A stretch of DNA of 64,000 nt from Paulinella micropora (Eukaryota; Cercozoa; Imbricatea; Euglyphida; Paulinellidae), in the NCBI GenBank assembly GCA_019918135.1, contig WBZZ01000699.1, positions 1-64,000 of the forward strand, in the 5' to 3' direction. Of the stretch, positions 20,662-29,534 are shown in pieces. Each line of letters opens with the position of its first letter. Positions within the stretch are counted from its first letter, which is position 1. The notes beneath the pieces were generated by a model. It worked only from the letters and a program-made list of their open reading frames with translations, was not told the DNA's origin and searched no databases. Made by a program: the position numbers and the translations under genes.

Positions 20662-22968
20662 ATGCGCCCGTGCAAGCGCCAGTGCACTGTTGCCCCTAGC
20701 GCCCTCAACGATTGGCAAGAAGTCTTCTTCTCGCACGGAGCAGGGCTGTTGGCGCAACAGGACCTGGTGTCCCTGCTGCGGACATCAAAAGCCTGGAAAC
20801 AGCAGCTAGATGTGTACCTGCTGCCTCAGCTGTGGCTGGCCCTAGCCCTCAACGACGCAACGTCTACAATCGACCTGCCCGAGAACGTCTTAGCAGCTGC
20901 CGAGGAGCTGGTTGTTTACCCCCAGCTCTGCACATCACTCACGCTCAACTATAGCCGAAACCGTCTGCCCATACAGGTTCCTATTCTCCCGCGGAAGCGG
21001 CGCTTGTTGCAGCTAGCTCTTCGCTGGTTTCAACACGTCACGCACCTGTCCCTGGAGTGTGACGCGTACGCGGCCGCCGAGCTTTTGAGGGCCTGGTCAG
21101 AATGTGGCGCGAGCCAGCTGGTGGCCTTATCCCTCACGCTCGAAAATGAGTATGAGCTAGAAGAGTTTGCATTCGATATCAGGCCGCCGCTCGAAGAGGC
21201 GCTACGCCACAGTCTGCCTGGTGTACAAGAACTGCGTCTAGAGTCGATGTACTTTGGGCCGCGCGGAGTGAGCGCGCTGTGGCCGCAGCCGGGCCCCGTG
21301 CCGCCGTTGCGGTGCCTGCAACTAGTCGACTGCGGCGGCCCTCGGTTGTGGGGCAGGGGCTTTGAACTGTTGGCCCCGACGCTCGAGGTGTGCGAAGTTT
21401 TAGGGAGTTCCGAGGCCATCCTCTACGTCACGGACGCAGAGGATGGCCTGGTGCTACCTGTAGGGCCGCGGCCGGTACGTTGGCCGCGGCTGCGGCGCGT
21501 GGTTGCGGGATGTGGCATGCAACCACAAGACCTGATTGAGGTGATGCAAAAGCTCGCAACCGAGGAGGACGCGGGCGGGCTCGACTGGGACCGCGCTTGC
21601 ACCCCGGCGCTACAATCCTATGTCCTCAGCCTGAGCGTTTGTATGAACATGACATCACAACGGCCGAACTTTGAATACACCGGGCGGTGGGAGCGTGGCG
21701 CCCTGGAGCAGCTGCACCGGACGCTCCTTCCGCTTGGGGGCGCTTCACCTTCTTTTTTAGAGCTACGGCTGTACGACCTCGATCTGTGGGACCAGCCGAG
21801 CGCCGCCGACCTGGACGCCCTGCGGCTGCTGGCGCCCGTGCACCTGCTGCTGGTCGACCGCGGCCCGCCCTGGCACTCGCAGGACTGGCCGGCCGGCGCC
21901 GTGCTGGCGCAGCTCTGGGGCAGCATATCTCCGCCGACGCTGGGGCTCACGCTGGCTCTGCGGCCCCCGCCGGGGCCCGCGGTCGCAGATGACGTGCACC
22001 GCCAGCGCTTGTTGGCCTGGGGACGGTCGTACCAGCGCCTGTTCACGGGCTCGCACCCGGGCGCGCTCGGCTGCCAAGAGTTTTCTTTCTACAGCTTTAG
22101 GCTCCAGAGCTACCTGCCGGGGCAAGTGCAAAGTCATCTGCCCGGGCTTTTTGAACTGCAGCGCCTAGTCTGGCATGGGTTGTGCTCCCTGGGCGTGCCG
22201 CTTCATTGCGGACGCTTCTGGTTGCCTGACGTGGCCTCCCCTAATGAGAGCGGAGCGCCCCCACTCTTGTGGCCGCCGCGCGGGCCCGCGCTGCCCGCTC
22301 AAGGGCTGCGGGGCGAGTTTTCGATCTTGCGTTGCCTTAAGTCGCCGCAGGGTGAGGTGGCATATTGCGTCAAGGACTTCCGGCTTTGGCTAAGCGCTGC
22401 CAGGGCTCGGCGGGCGATGGCCGCAATACGCGCCAACGTCGGCCGCGCCGCCCCGCCTGAGTTGTCGCCCGAGCTCTGGACATTCTTGGTCTGCTCTGGC
22501 ACGTTGGGCGACGCGGTGCGTTCCGAGCGGCCCCTCTCGATCCTCACGAATAGGCAGTGCCCGTTTGACTTGTGGCCCTACGCGCGCCCGTGGTTCCAGG
22601 GCAACGACACGCGGCGCGGGCTGGCTGGCTACGTGGCCATGCTATTTGATCGCGTCGAGGCGGCCGCCTACAAAGGTTCCGTGCACCCCCCGTGGAACAA
22701 GCTGGTTCTGGAGCTCAAAGAAACCCTGGCGGCTCTCAGGAGCGACACATACAGCCAAAATCCGTTGAGTGACATTTCCGGCTATGTACTTCAAGATACG
22801 GAAACCCCGCGTCGTTTGGGTATCTTGTGCCAAGAGCTGGCCCTCCGCGTGGACGTGAGCTTGTCAACACGCTATAGCTACGCTTGTTGGAAGGAGATGC
22901 GCTCGCAGCTGCTAGTTCCTTTAGTAGAAATGACAAGGGCAGAAACCCCTTGTCCCTGCCAAGTGTAA
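20662..22968 (+). CDS. 768-aa F-box-like protein, best intact copy of a local family
   Basis: I place the start at ATG 20662 (MRPCKRQCTV). The in-frame ATG at 20581 lies inside an intergenic repeat found elsewhere without this gene. Residues about 15-60 (LNDWQEVFFSHGAGLL, then LVSLLRTSKAWKQQL) resemble an F-box. LRR-like strands follow (VTHLSLECDAY, VQELRLESMYF, LRCLQLVDCGG), and a conserved C-terminal domain with GLRGEFSIL, VKDFRLWLS, WTFLVCSGTLGD and GYVAMLFDRVEAAAYKG. Relatives: 61194-63582 (frameshifted), 50345-51420 (decayed), 49855-49960 (scrap). Ends TAA, with AATAAA 17 bp later. SCF-adaptor function is inference. Confidence 0.8.
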   Translation: MRPCKRQCTVAPSALNDWQEVFFSHGAGLLAQQDLVSLLRTSKAWKQQLDVYLLPQLWLALALNDATSTIDLPENVLAAAEELVVYPQLCTSLTLNYSRNRLPIQVPILPRKRRLLQLALRWFQHVTHLSLECDAYAAAELLRAWSECGASQLVALSLTLENEYELEEFAFDIRPPLEEALRHSLPGVQELRLESMYFGPRGVSALWPQPGPVPPLRCLQLVDCGGPRLWGRGFELLAPTLEVCEVLGSSEAILYVTDAEDGLVLPVGPRPVRWPRLRRVVAGCGMQPQDLIEVMQKLATEEDAGGLDWDRACTPALQSYVLSLSVCMNMTSQRPNFEYTGRWERGALEQLHRTLLPLGGASPSFLELRLYDLDLWDQPSAADLDALRLLAPVHLLLVDRGPPWHSQDWPAGAVLAQLWGSISPPTLGLTLALRPPPGPAVADDVHRQRLLAWGRSYQRLFTGSHPGALGCQEFSFYSFRLQSYLPGQVQSHLPGLFELQRLVWHGLCSLGVPLHCGRFWLPDVASPNESGAPPLLWPPRGPALPAQGLRGEFSILRCLKSPQGEVAYCVKDFRLWLSAARARRAMAAIRANVGRAAPPELSPELWTFLVCSGTLGDAVRSERPLSILTNRQCPFDLWPYARPWFQGNDTRRGLAGYVAMLFDRVEAAAYKGSVHPPWNKLVLELKETLAALRSDTYSQNPLSDISGYVLQDTETPRRLGILCQELALRVDVSLSTRYSYACWKEMRSQLLVPLVEMTRAETPCPCQV

Positions 22969-22985
22969 TACTTTGTCGAGCTTTT

Positions 22986-22991
22986 AATAAA
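22986..22991 (+). terminator. AATAAA polyadenylation signal
   Basis: Located 17 bp after the F-box-like gene's stop, inside the repeated motif CTTTGTCGAGCTTTTAATAAAA. Confidence 0.55.
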
Positions 22992-23126
22992 AAAAAATAT
23001 TCTCTTTTTTGTTGCACTCTCTCTCGGAGCGTGATATAATCGAAATTTGGAAGTGATGTGGCTAGAAAAAGACATTTCTACCGGAAAACCTGGAAGCACT
23101 GCCTTTTTCAGGCCCTCTTTCTCTCG

Positions 23127-23600
23127 CAAATTTGCGGGTTTCCGCAAAATCCATGCGTTTTTTGCGGCAGATCTGCATGTTCCCCGTAAAAACCGACTGT
23201 TTTGGCCCCAAATTTGCAGCCTTTCCGCAAAACCCGGAAGTTTTCCAGTGAATCCGCCTGCCTTTCCGAATCCGTCGGATTCGGAAAGGGCGGATTGACA
23301 TATTTTTCTAGGTACCAACCCCCCCCCCCCCCTTTCCCTCAGGGAGAGGGCGCGGGGATGGGGGAGAGCAAAGAAAGAGAATAATTGTACGTTGCCCGCC
23401 AATCCGGGCGTTTCCCCCAAATTGCGCCGTCCCCCGCAAAACCCGTGCGTTTCGGCCGCGAATTGGGGCTTTCCTGCAGAAACCCAGAGTTTTCTGTAGA
23501 ACCCGATGTTTTTGCCGCAAATTTCCGGGTTTTCCGTAAAACACGGGCGATTTCCAGTGAATCTGAATTTTTCCCAAGAGTTTTCATTTTTTTGGCAATA
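23127..23600. repeat. composite repeat element, copy A1
   Basis: Order of parts: three or four degenerate 41-bp units (CGCAAATTTGCGGGTTTCC type); a perfect 25-bp palindrome at 23263-23287 (TTTCCGAATCCG, one base, mirror arm); a T-rich step; a C12 run; a CCCTCAGGGAGAGGG hairpin; GTACGTTGCCCGCCAATCC; then another set of 41-bp units ending TTTCCCAAGAG. No open frame shared between copies. Confidence 0.8.
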
Positions 23601-23685
23601 CCCCTTTCCTTCTTCTCGGACAAGATTTTTTTTTGTTTTTTCTCTTCCCTTCCCTAAGCAAAGAAAAAGCAGGAAGGATTGTTTA

Positions 23686-25020
23686 TTAGTCCTGTGGTAC
23701 GAAAGGGTCCGCTTGCCACCCCCCTAAAGGGTCCTGCCACTCGGGCCTGCGGGTTCCTTGGGGGGTGTAATATTTCAAGAAACCGCGTCTATAGTTTTCG
23801 ACCATGAGCTCTTGTTCGTGTGATGGAATGCTGGAATCTGGCGGCGTTGGCTCGGGCACGACTTGGTTGAGAAAGTCGAGCGCGCTTCTAAAATCTACGA
23901 CGCTTTCGTAGACTCGGCGTCCTTTGCTGTCGACAACTCCAAAGTACCTGTCGTGAGCTAGCCCGCGCACGCGCAGAGTAAAATAAACAATCTGGCGTCG
24001 TCCCCAATGCACAAGCCGACAAAAGTCGGGGCCTCTGTTGCTGTCGCTGCTGCTGCTGCCGCTTCCGCCTCTGATGGCGGCTGCGTCGGTGCCTTGGCTA
24101 GCGCCCGGCAGCGCGCAGAGACTGAGCCTGCCTGTGAGGGCTTGCAGATCTGAGTTGGCCTGTTTGAGTCGCTCAATCTCTAGTCGCAGAGCCGCCAGCT
24201 CCGGCATTCCGTCTTCGCGTTGGGACTCAACCTCACGCACCCGCTTTTCCAGCTGCTCGCATTTGCTTCGCCACTCCTCGCACTCGTTTTGGGTCTGCTC
24301 GCCCGCCTGCTGGCAGGCCTGCAGCTGACGCTGCGCCGCTAGCGCGGCCTGCCTCAGTTCGTTCTCTGCTTCGACCTTGCCCCGAACTAGCTGCGCTGCT
24401 TCTTCGCGCAGTTTTGCCACGCTGGCTTGCAGCTGCGCGAGCTCTTGTTGCCAACGCAGCTCCTGTCCTACAAGCCTAAGATTGGAGTCTACCTCCTGCT
24501 GCAACCGCAAGCGCAGCGCTTCGTTTTTTTGGCGCAGCTCGGAGTTCGAGGCAGAGCTTTCTTGCAAGCGTACGTTTTCCGCCACCAGGACCTCATTCCG
24601 CTGCTGTAGCCCCGCCGCCGCCGTCGAGCAGTCAAACAGTTCCCGAGCAAGTTCCTCGAGCTTGGCCTCCAGGGCGGATTTTGCAACAGACAGCGCCTCC
24701 CTGTCTGCGTTCTGTTGAGTAAGGTGCTGAACCTTTTGAGCTAGTCGCAAATTGGCTGCCAACAGCTCTGCCTGCCTTGTCCTGAGTGCTGCATTTTCCT
24801 GGCGCAGAACCTTGCATGCCCGCTGGCTCGAGAGCCGCTCCTGCTCCAACCTTTCGCGACCCAAGTCTTGGCTACCGAGCGCCACTTTTATGAGGAGCTC
24901 AGTGCTGGCAGTCAGGTTCTGATGCACGAACGCGTTGGCCAGCTGCAAGTCAGCCACGGGCGACGCATGGCCTGCCTCACGGCGCAGCCGCCGCTGCTGC
25001 TGCTGCTCTTTTGGCATCAT
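23686..25020 (-). CDS. long coiled-coil protein
   Basis: Tandem ATGs at 25020/25017 open a 444-codon frame ending TAA. Residues about 40-300 are continuous heptad-rich coiled coil (runs such as LRQENAALRTRQAELLAANL) with abundant Glu, Gln, Leu and Ala. A Ser/Gly linker (GGSGSSSSDSN) follows, then a compact C-terminal domain of about 120 residues (RRQIVYFTLRVRGLAHDRYF, then VDSKGRRVYESVVDF). The C-terminal domain is not recognised. Probably a structural or scaffolding protein. A 130-bp piece of its coiled-coil region is duplicated at about 27455-27590. Confidence 0.75.
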   Translation of the reverse strand: MMPKEQQQQRRLRREAGHASPVADLQLANAFVHQNLTASTELLIKVALGSQDLGRERLEQERLSSQRACKVLRQENAALRTRQAELLAANLRLAQKVQHLTQQNADREALSVAKSALEAKLEELARELFDCSTAAAGLQQRNEVLVAENVRLQESSASNSELRQKNEALRLRLQQEVDSNLRLVGQELRWQQELAQLQASVAKLREEAAQLVRGKVEAENELRQAALAAQRQLQACQQAGEQTQNECEEWRSKCEQLEKRVREVESQREDGMPELAALRLEIERLKQANSDLQALTGRLSLCALPGASQGTDAAAIRGGSGSSSSDSNRGPDFCRLVHWGRRQIVYFTLRVRGLAHDRYFGVVDSKGRRVYESVVDFRSALDFLNQVVPEPTPPDSSIPSHEQELMVENYRRGFLKYYTPQGTRRPEWQDPLGGWQADPFVPQD

Positions 25021-25392
25021 TACTCTTTTACCTTGCCCAACAAAACACAAAAAAACCTGTCACAAAGGAGGACGAGGGGCGCGCCAAGAAAGTGTAAGAT
25101 TTTTTTAATAAAAGCTCGAGGGTTTTAAATTGGACACTGAGGGCTAAGAGAGGGAGAGGGGCGCTCCCCTCCCCTTGGCAATGCCTTGACGAAATTTGTC
25201 GCCAAATAATCCTAGCAAGGATCGTGCCCTTGACTTTATTACTTGTCAAGCTCTTTTAATCAAGAAAACCCGCCCCCCCGCACTTCAATCGCTCGGGGGC
25301 ACGGCAGTGTCTAAGCCCCGAGGCGGGGTGCAGGCTGGGCAGCCGGCCACGCTCTGCAAAATTGCTGCTCTTCCCGCTGGCGCTAGCTGTAA
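25021..25392. other. intergenic repeats, no gene seen
   Basis: Contains an AAATTTGTCGCCAAAT inverted repeat (25192-25207) followed by the CTTGTCAAGCTCTTTTAAT motif (about 25241). Confidence 0.55.
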
Positions 25393-25647
25393 TTAGCAAA
25401 AACCCAGACAATGCGCGTCGGAAAGCCTGCCTCTACCTGAGGCCAACACAAATTGCACCATAGGCTCTACCTGCATCTTCGCATCTATGGCCATGAGCAG
25501 AAAACCTACTTCCTCCTGTGCGGGATTCACTAACTTTTCCTGTTGCACGAGTTCTGTGCCCTTGTTTGATGGTAACGAAAGCTTGCTGTGCTCCAAAAAC
25601 ACAAACTTCTGGGTGCTGCTCTCCAAGGGCCGCGCTAGCGTCTGCAT
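25393..25647 (-). CDS. small unknown protein or gene fragment (84 aa)
   Basis: ATG 25647 starts MQTLARPLESSTQKFVFLEH. The middle reads like a folded protein (EEVGFLLMAIDAKMQVEPM, VQFVLASG). Another frame just upstream (EFVRISCADSVRHWRES) also looks coding, so this may be the 3' part of a decayed larger gene. The composite repeat begins 90 bp away. Family not recognised. Confidence 0.4.
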   Translation of the reverse strand: MQTLARPLESSTQKFVFLEHSKLSLPSNKGTELVQQEKLVNPAQEEVGFLLMAIDAKMQVEPMVQFVLASGRGRLSDAHCLGFC

Positions 25648-25737
25648 GCACAGCCAAGCCCCCTTGCTGGCGCGACTCGCGCCAATGCCTCACAGAGTCA
25701 GCGCATGAGATGCGCACGAACTCGGGGTGTGTGCGCG

Positions 25738-26190
25738 CGGGTTTCCGCAAAATCTATGCGTTTTTTTTTGGCAGATCTGCATGTTCCCGCAAAAGCCGAG
25801 TGTTTTGGTCGCAGATTTGCAGCCTTCCCGCAAAGTCCGGACGTTTTCCAGTGAATCCGTCTGCTTTTCCGAATCCGTCGGATTCGGAAAGGGCGGACAG
25901 AAATATTTTTTTAGGCACCAACCCCCCCCCCCCTCCTCTTTCCCTCAGGGAGAGGGGCGGGGGGCAAAAAAAGGGAACGAATTGTACGTTGCCCGCCAAT
26001 CCGGGTGTTTCCCCCAATTTGCGCGGTCCCTCGCAAAACCCGTGCGTTTTGGCCGCAAATTTTGGCTTTCCTGCAGAACCCCAGAGTTTTCCGTAGAACC
26101 CGTTGTTTTTTCCGCAAATTTTAGGGTTGCCCGTAAAACCCGGGTGATTTCCAGTGAACCTGAATTTTTCCCAACAGTTTTAAATTTTTT
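25738..26190. repeat. composite repeat element, copy A2
   Basis: Same order of parts as A1, including the perfect 25-bp palindrome at 25866-25890, the C-run, the CCCTCAGGGAGAGGGG hairpin and the closing TTTCCCAACAG. Confidence 0.8.
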
Positions 26191-26322
26191 GGTAAAATTC
26201 GTGAGTGTCCAGGCTGACCGTCGCCAGCAGGTTGCTGCAGCCGTCAAAACACTCCCCCTCATTTTTTTCCAAGTGCGCCCGCCCAATACCAAGTAGGTGA
26301 GTCTTATGATTGAGACAAAAGA

Positions 26323-27022
26323 GTGTTCCCAAGCGGGATAAGCACAGGAGCTTATGAAAGAGCATTGCAATGGTACCGCCCGGCCGTAGCCTGGTACAGA
26401 CTAGCAGCCGAGCAAGGCTACGCGCCTGCCCAATATAAGCTGGGCAAGTGCTACGACTGGCGTATGCGTATACCAGAGCAAGACAAAAGCAAAGCACTCG
26501 AGTACTAGCGCCTGGCGGCCGAACAGGGCTACGCTCCCCGCTCAATACCAATTGGGTTCTATTTATGGAGCAGCAACAGGGTATCCAGTGCCCGAGGACA
26601 AGGGCAAGGCCTTTTATTGGTACCGCCGAGCTGCAGCCGCCGGAAATAGTGCGGCCTTATTCAAGCTAAGAGAGTGCTACGAGCAGGGGATAGGGGTGCC
26701 CCAAAACTGGTCTACTGCGGCCGCGTGGTACAGCCAAGCAGCGGAGCAAGGCTGCGGAGAGGCACGCGATAAGTTGTTGTACAAGGAAGCAGAGAGCATT
26801 TGTGTCCAGTTCGGCAAATACAAAAACCAGAGCCTGAGGGAGCTGCTGAAGGACCGGGACTACGTCAATTGGCTACGGCAAAAGACATTAATGCCAGAAT
26901 TCCGTTTTCTCCGGTGCGTCCCCTGGGAGGGCCCACGCAGCCGGCCCTATATCCGGAACGAGTCTGCAGCGCACAGTATCGCCAAACAGCGACTCTGCAT
27001 TTGGTTGCGGGCAGGCATGTGA
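26323..27022 (+). pseudogene. Sel1-repeat gene with in-frame TAG and frameshift, plus FGKYK-type tail
   Basis: Sel1-like units are clear: WYRLAAEQGYAPAQYKLGKC, FYWYRRAAAAGNSAALFKL and WYSQAAEQGCGEARDKL. A TAG at about 26506 and an indel near 26545 interrupt the series; the first repeat has no good start. After the repeats comes CVQFGKYKNQSLRELLKDRD then YVNWL, resembling the short FGKYKGK..YVxWL motif of DUF3820-type proteins. Sel1 repeats are TPR-like protein-interaction helices. An intact relative is at 28087-29151. Confidence 0.65.
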
Positions 27023-27373
27023 CGGGAACGGTCTGCCCCGTGGGGCCCCCGTGTCAACCGCCAACCGCATCCCTGGATCGCACAGGGGTGTCTTGGGGGA
27101 GTACCCTGTCGCGGCGTCGGGCGAGGGGCTGAGGCGCGCGTGGCCGCAATGCTGGGGCTTGAGCGAGGGCGCGGCTAACGACGTAGATAAGCTTGCAGTC
27201 TGTGATGGCCCCAGCTGTGTTGTTATAGACATCGTCATCATGTCGGGCGAACTGCAAGTGTTTTTTAAGTCTGATCGATGATTGAAACTGCAGAAGAAGC
27301 GGACTGTTGTTTTTAATTAAAAGTTAGTTTTGTTTAACACTGGCTCCTTTTCTGGAAAACCACTCCAGTCAAG

Positions 27374-27396
27374 AAGATTTTGTCGAGCTTGTAATC
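27374..27396. repeat. TTTGTCGAGCTT 3'-end motif
   Basis: One of at least seven related copies. Surrounding sequence 27023-27714 otherwise holds only gene scraps. Confidence 0.5.
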
Positions 27397-27454
27397 TATT
27401 TGCCAAAAAATGACAAGGAATACTATTCTACCCGCATTGCACAGTTAGTCGCGC

Positions 27455-27600
27455 GTCCTTGTCTGCGTTCTGTTGAGCTAGGTGCTGAACCTTCTGAGCT
27501 AGTCGCAAATTGGCTGCCAGCAGCTCTGCCTGCCTTGTCCTGAGCGCTGAGTTTTCCTGACGCAGAGCCTCCGTGCCCGCTGGCGCGACTCGTCAAGCGT
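27455..27600 (-). pseudogene. fragment of the coiled-coil gene
   Basis: About 130 bp closely match 24704-24830 inside the coiled-coil gene (TGCGTTCTGTTGAG through TTTTCCTG.CGCAGA). No start, no full domain. Confidence 0.75.
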
Positions 27601-27714
27601 ACTTCCTGTCTGCTCATGTTTTTAAAGGCCAAAGCTAGCTCCAGCTCTTTCTCGCCTGAGGGAAAGGGCGAGGGTGTGTGTGTGTGTGTATGTGCCCGCG
27701 CCCCCTTCTTTCTC

Positions 27715-28084
27715 TCGCAAATCTGCGGGTTTCCGCAAAATCCATGCGTTTTTCGCGGCAGATCTGCATGTTACCCCCGCAAAATCTGGACGTTGTCTAG
27801 TGAATCCGACTGTTTTTCCGAATTCGTCGGATTCGGAAAGAGTAGATTAAAATATTTTTTAGGCACCAACACCCCTCCCCCCGCCCCTTTCCCTCAGGGA
27901 GAGGGGCGGGGGAGGGGGGGGGGGGGGGAGCAAAGAAAGAGAACAAATTGTACGGTGCCCGCCGATCCGGGCGTTTTCCCCCAATTTGCGCGGTCCCCTC
28001 GCAAACCCGCGCGTTTTGGCGACAAATTTATGGCTTTCCTGCAGAATCCCAGAGTTTTCCGTATAACCCGTTTTTGTTGCCGCC
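27715..28084. repeat. composite repeat element, copy A3 (right end truncated)
   Basis: Palindrome at 27815-27839 with one arm mismatch, C/G run, hairpin and the first units of the right-hand set. It stops at the 3' end of the Sel1 gene, lacking the TTTCCCAA terminus. Confidence 0.75.
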
Positions 28085-28086
28085 AA

Positions 28087-29151
28087 TTAAATGGAAGGTA
28101 GTGGTGATTGGACGTAGGTGCCCAGGCTCTTTTGTGCAAAGTCGCAGCCCTGCGCAGCTGCCTGGGCCCAGTACTGTGCGCCCTTGGCCTCGTCCTTTGG
28201 CATTGCCCAACCAAAGAAATGATAAGCGCCCAACACGCATTTCGCAGTAGCATGGCCTTGCGCTGCGGCCTTGCCGATCCACGCTGCGGACTCGGCTTTG
28301 TCTATGCGCGCGCCCTCGCCAGCGCAGTAGCATAACCCCAGCCTGAACTGTGCTTCGCCATTGCCTTGCAACGCCGCTTTTTGGTAGAATTCACACGCCT
28401 TGGTCTGATTCTTGGGCGTTCCCATCCCGTACATATAGCAGGCCCCCAGCCGCAGCTGCGCTCCTGCCAGATTCTTGGAAGCTGCTTTTTGGTACAAGCG
28501 AAAAGCCCTGGCCTCGTTTAGGGGGACCCCCTTGCCTCTCGAGTAGCAGTCGCCCAGCCACAGCTGCGCCTCTGCGTTCCCCTTCAAAGCGGCGCGCTCG
28601 TACCACTGCGCGGCTTTGGCTTCATCTTTGGCCACGCCTTGGCCATGCATGTAGCACCGGGCCAGACGAAACTGCGCGTCCGTCTGTCCAAGCGCAGACG
28701 CTGACGTGTACCATTTCGCGGCCTCGACTTTGTTTTTCACGACTCCTTTCCCTTTCATATAGCACGCCCCCAGCCAACGCTGCGCTTCTGCGTTTCCTTG
28801 CTTCGCTGCGCGCGTAAGCCACTGCGCTGCCTGAACCAAGTCCCGCTCCACGCCCGTTCCGTGAGTATAAATGGATGATATGCAAAACTGTGCGTGTGAA
28901 TCCCCTCCCTCCGCCGATAGTTTGAAGAGTTCTACTGCCTTGGCGATGTCTCGGGCAACGCCGTCCGTTGGACTTCCGTGCAGGTACATTTCCGCCAGGC
29001 ACGTTTGGGCCTCGACATCACCTTCTTCAGCTGCTTTTGTCACTCGATGCAACCTCGCGCGTATTGCCCCTGCCAGTACCGTTTGCAGTTCTGCTGCGCC
29101 AAGCCGGCGGCTCCGGTGTCGATTTTTCTGGCAAATAGAACCAGTTACCAT
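28087..29151 (-). CDS. Sel1-repeat protein (354 aa)
   Basis: ATG 29151 opens MVTGSICQKNRHRSRR. Eight or so Sel1-like repeats of about 36 residues follow, with the signature AQxxLGxCYxxGxGVxxDxxKAxxWYxxAA (for example LGACYMKGKGVVKNKVEAAK, LARCYMHGQGVAKDEAKAAQ). Sel1 repeats form superhelical adaptor surfaces; in animals SEL1L is an adaptor of a ubiquitin-ligase complex. No signal peptide or membrane helix. Ends TAA right at the border of repeat element A3. It diverges from the ATPase-like gene at 29535 across a G/C palindrome. Confidence 0.85.
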   Translation of the reverse strand: MVTGSICQKNRHRSRRLGAAELQTVLAGAIRARLHRVTKAAEEGDVEAQTCLAEMYLHGSPTDGVARDIAKAVELFKLSAEGGDSHAQFCISSIYTHGTGVERDLVQAAQWLTRAAKQGNAEAQRWLGACYMKGKGVVKNKVEAAKWYTSASALGQTDAQFRLARCYMHGQGVAKDEAKAAQWYERAALKGNAEAQLWLGDCYSRGKGVPLNEARAFRLYQKAASKNLAGAQLRLGACYMYGMGTPKNQTKACEFYQKAALQGNGEAQFRLGLCYCAGEGARIDKAESAAWIGKAAAQGHATAKCVLGAYHFFGWAMPKDEAKGAQYWAQAAAQGCDFAQKSLGTYVQSPLPSI

Positions 29152-29256
29152 TCGGGAGGCGTGCAAGACCTAAGACATAATACAAGAATTAATGTTTTAA
29201 ATTTTTGCTAGCTCGACTATACCAAAAACATGCTCTTAGTGCGTTACAAAGGGAGA

Positions 29257-29284
29257 GGGGGGGGGGGGGGGGCGCCCCCCCCCC
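29257..29284. repeat. G16-CGC-C10 palindrome in a divergent promoter
   Basis: Self-complementary G-run/C-run, 106 bp from ATG 29151 and 251 bp from ATG 29535. It is followed by a CT-rich microsatellite at about 29299-29358. Confidence 0.85.
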
Positions 29285-29315
29285 TTTTCCCTTGCTCCCT
29301 CTCTCTCTCTCTCTC

Positions 29316-29363
<48 letters not shown>

Positions 29364-29534
29364 GGAGCGGGGCAGAGCAGGCGCGCGGGGAAAGGGGGGA
29401 AAGGAGGAAGGGGGAGGGGGGGCAAAGAAGATTGGAGAGGGAAAGGGGGGGAAGAAGGGTTGTCACAGGAACCAAACTTGCAGCTAATTCTTGTTATTGC
29501 AAACATACTAGGCACTTTTTGGTTGGAGCACGAA

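Noticed and set aside
23127..23600. CRISPR-like array
   Set aside because: Units are degenerate and contiguous, with no unique spacers of constant length and no cas genes.
23047..28101. Frames inside the composite repeats with recurring FRKTR/FPVNP-like peptides
   Set aside because: The peptides are translations of 41-bp DNA units, differ in frame between copies and lack conserved starts.
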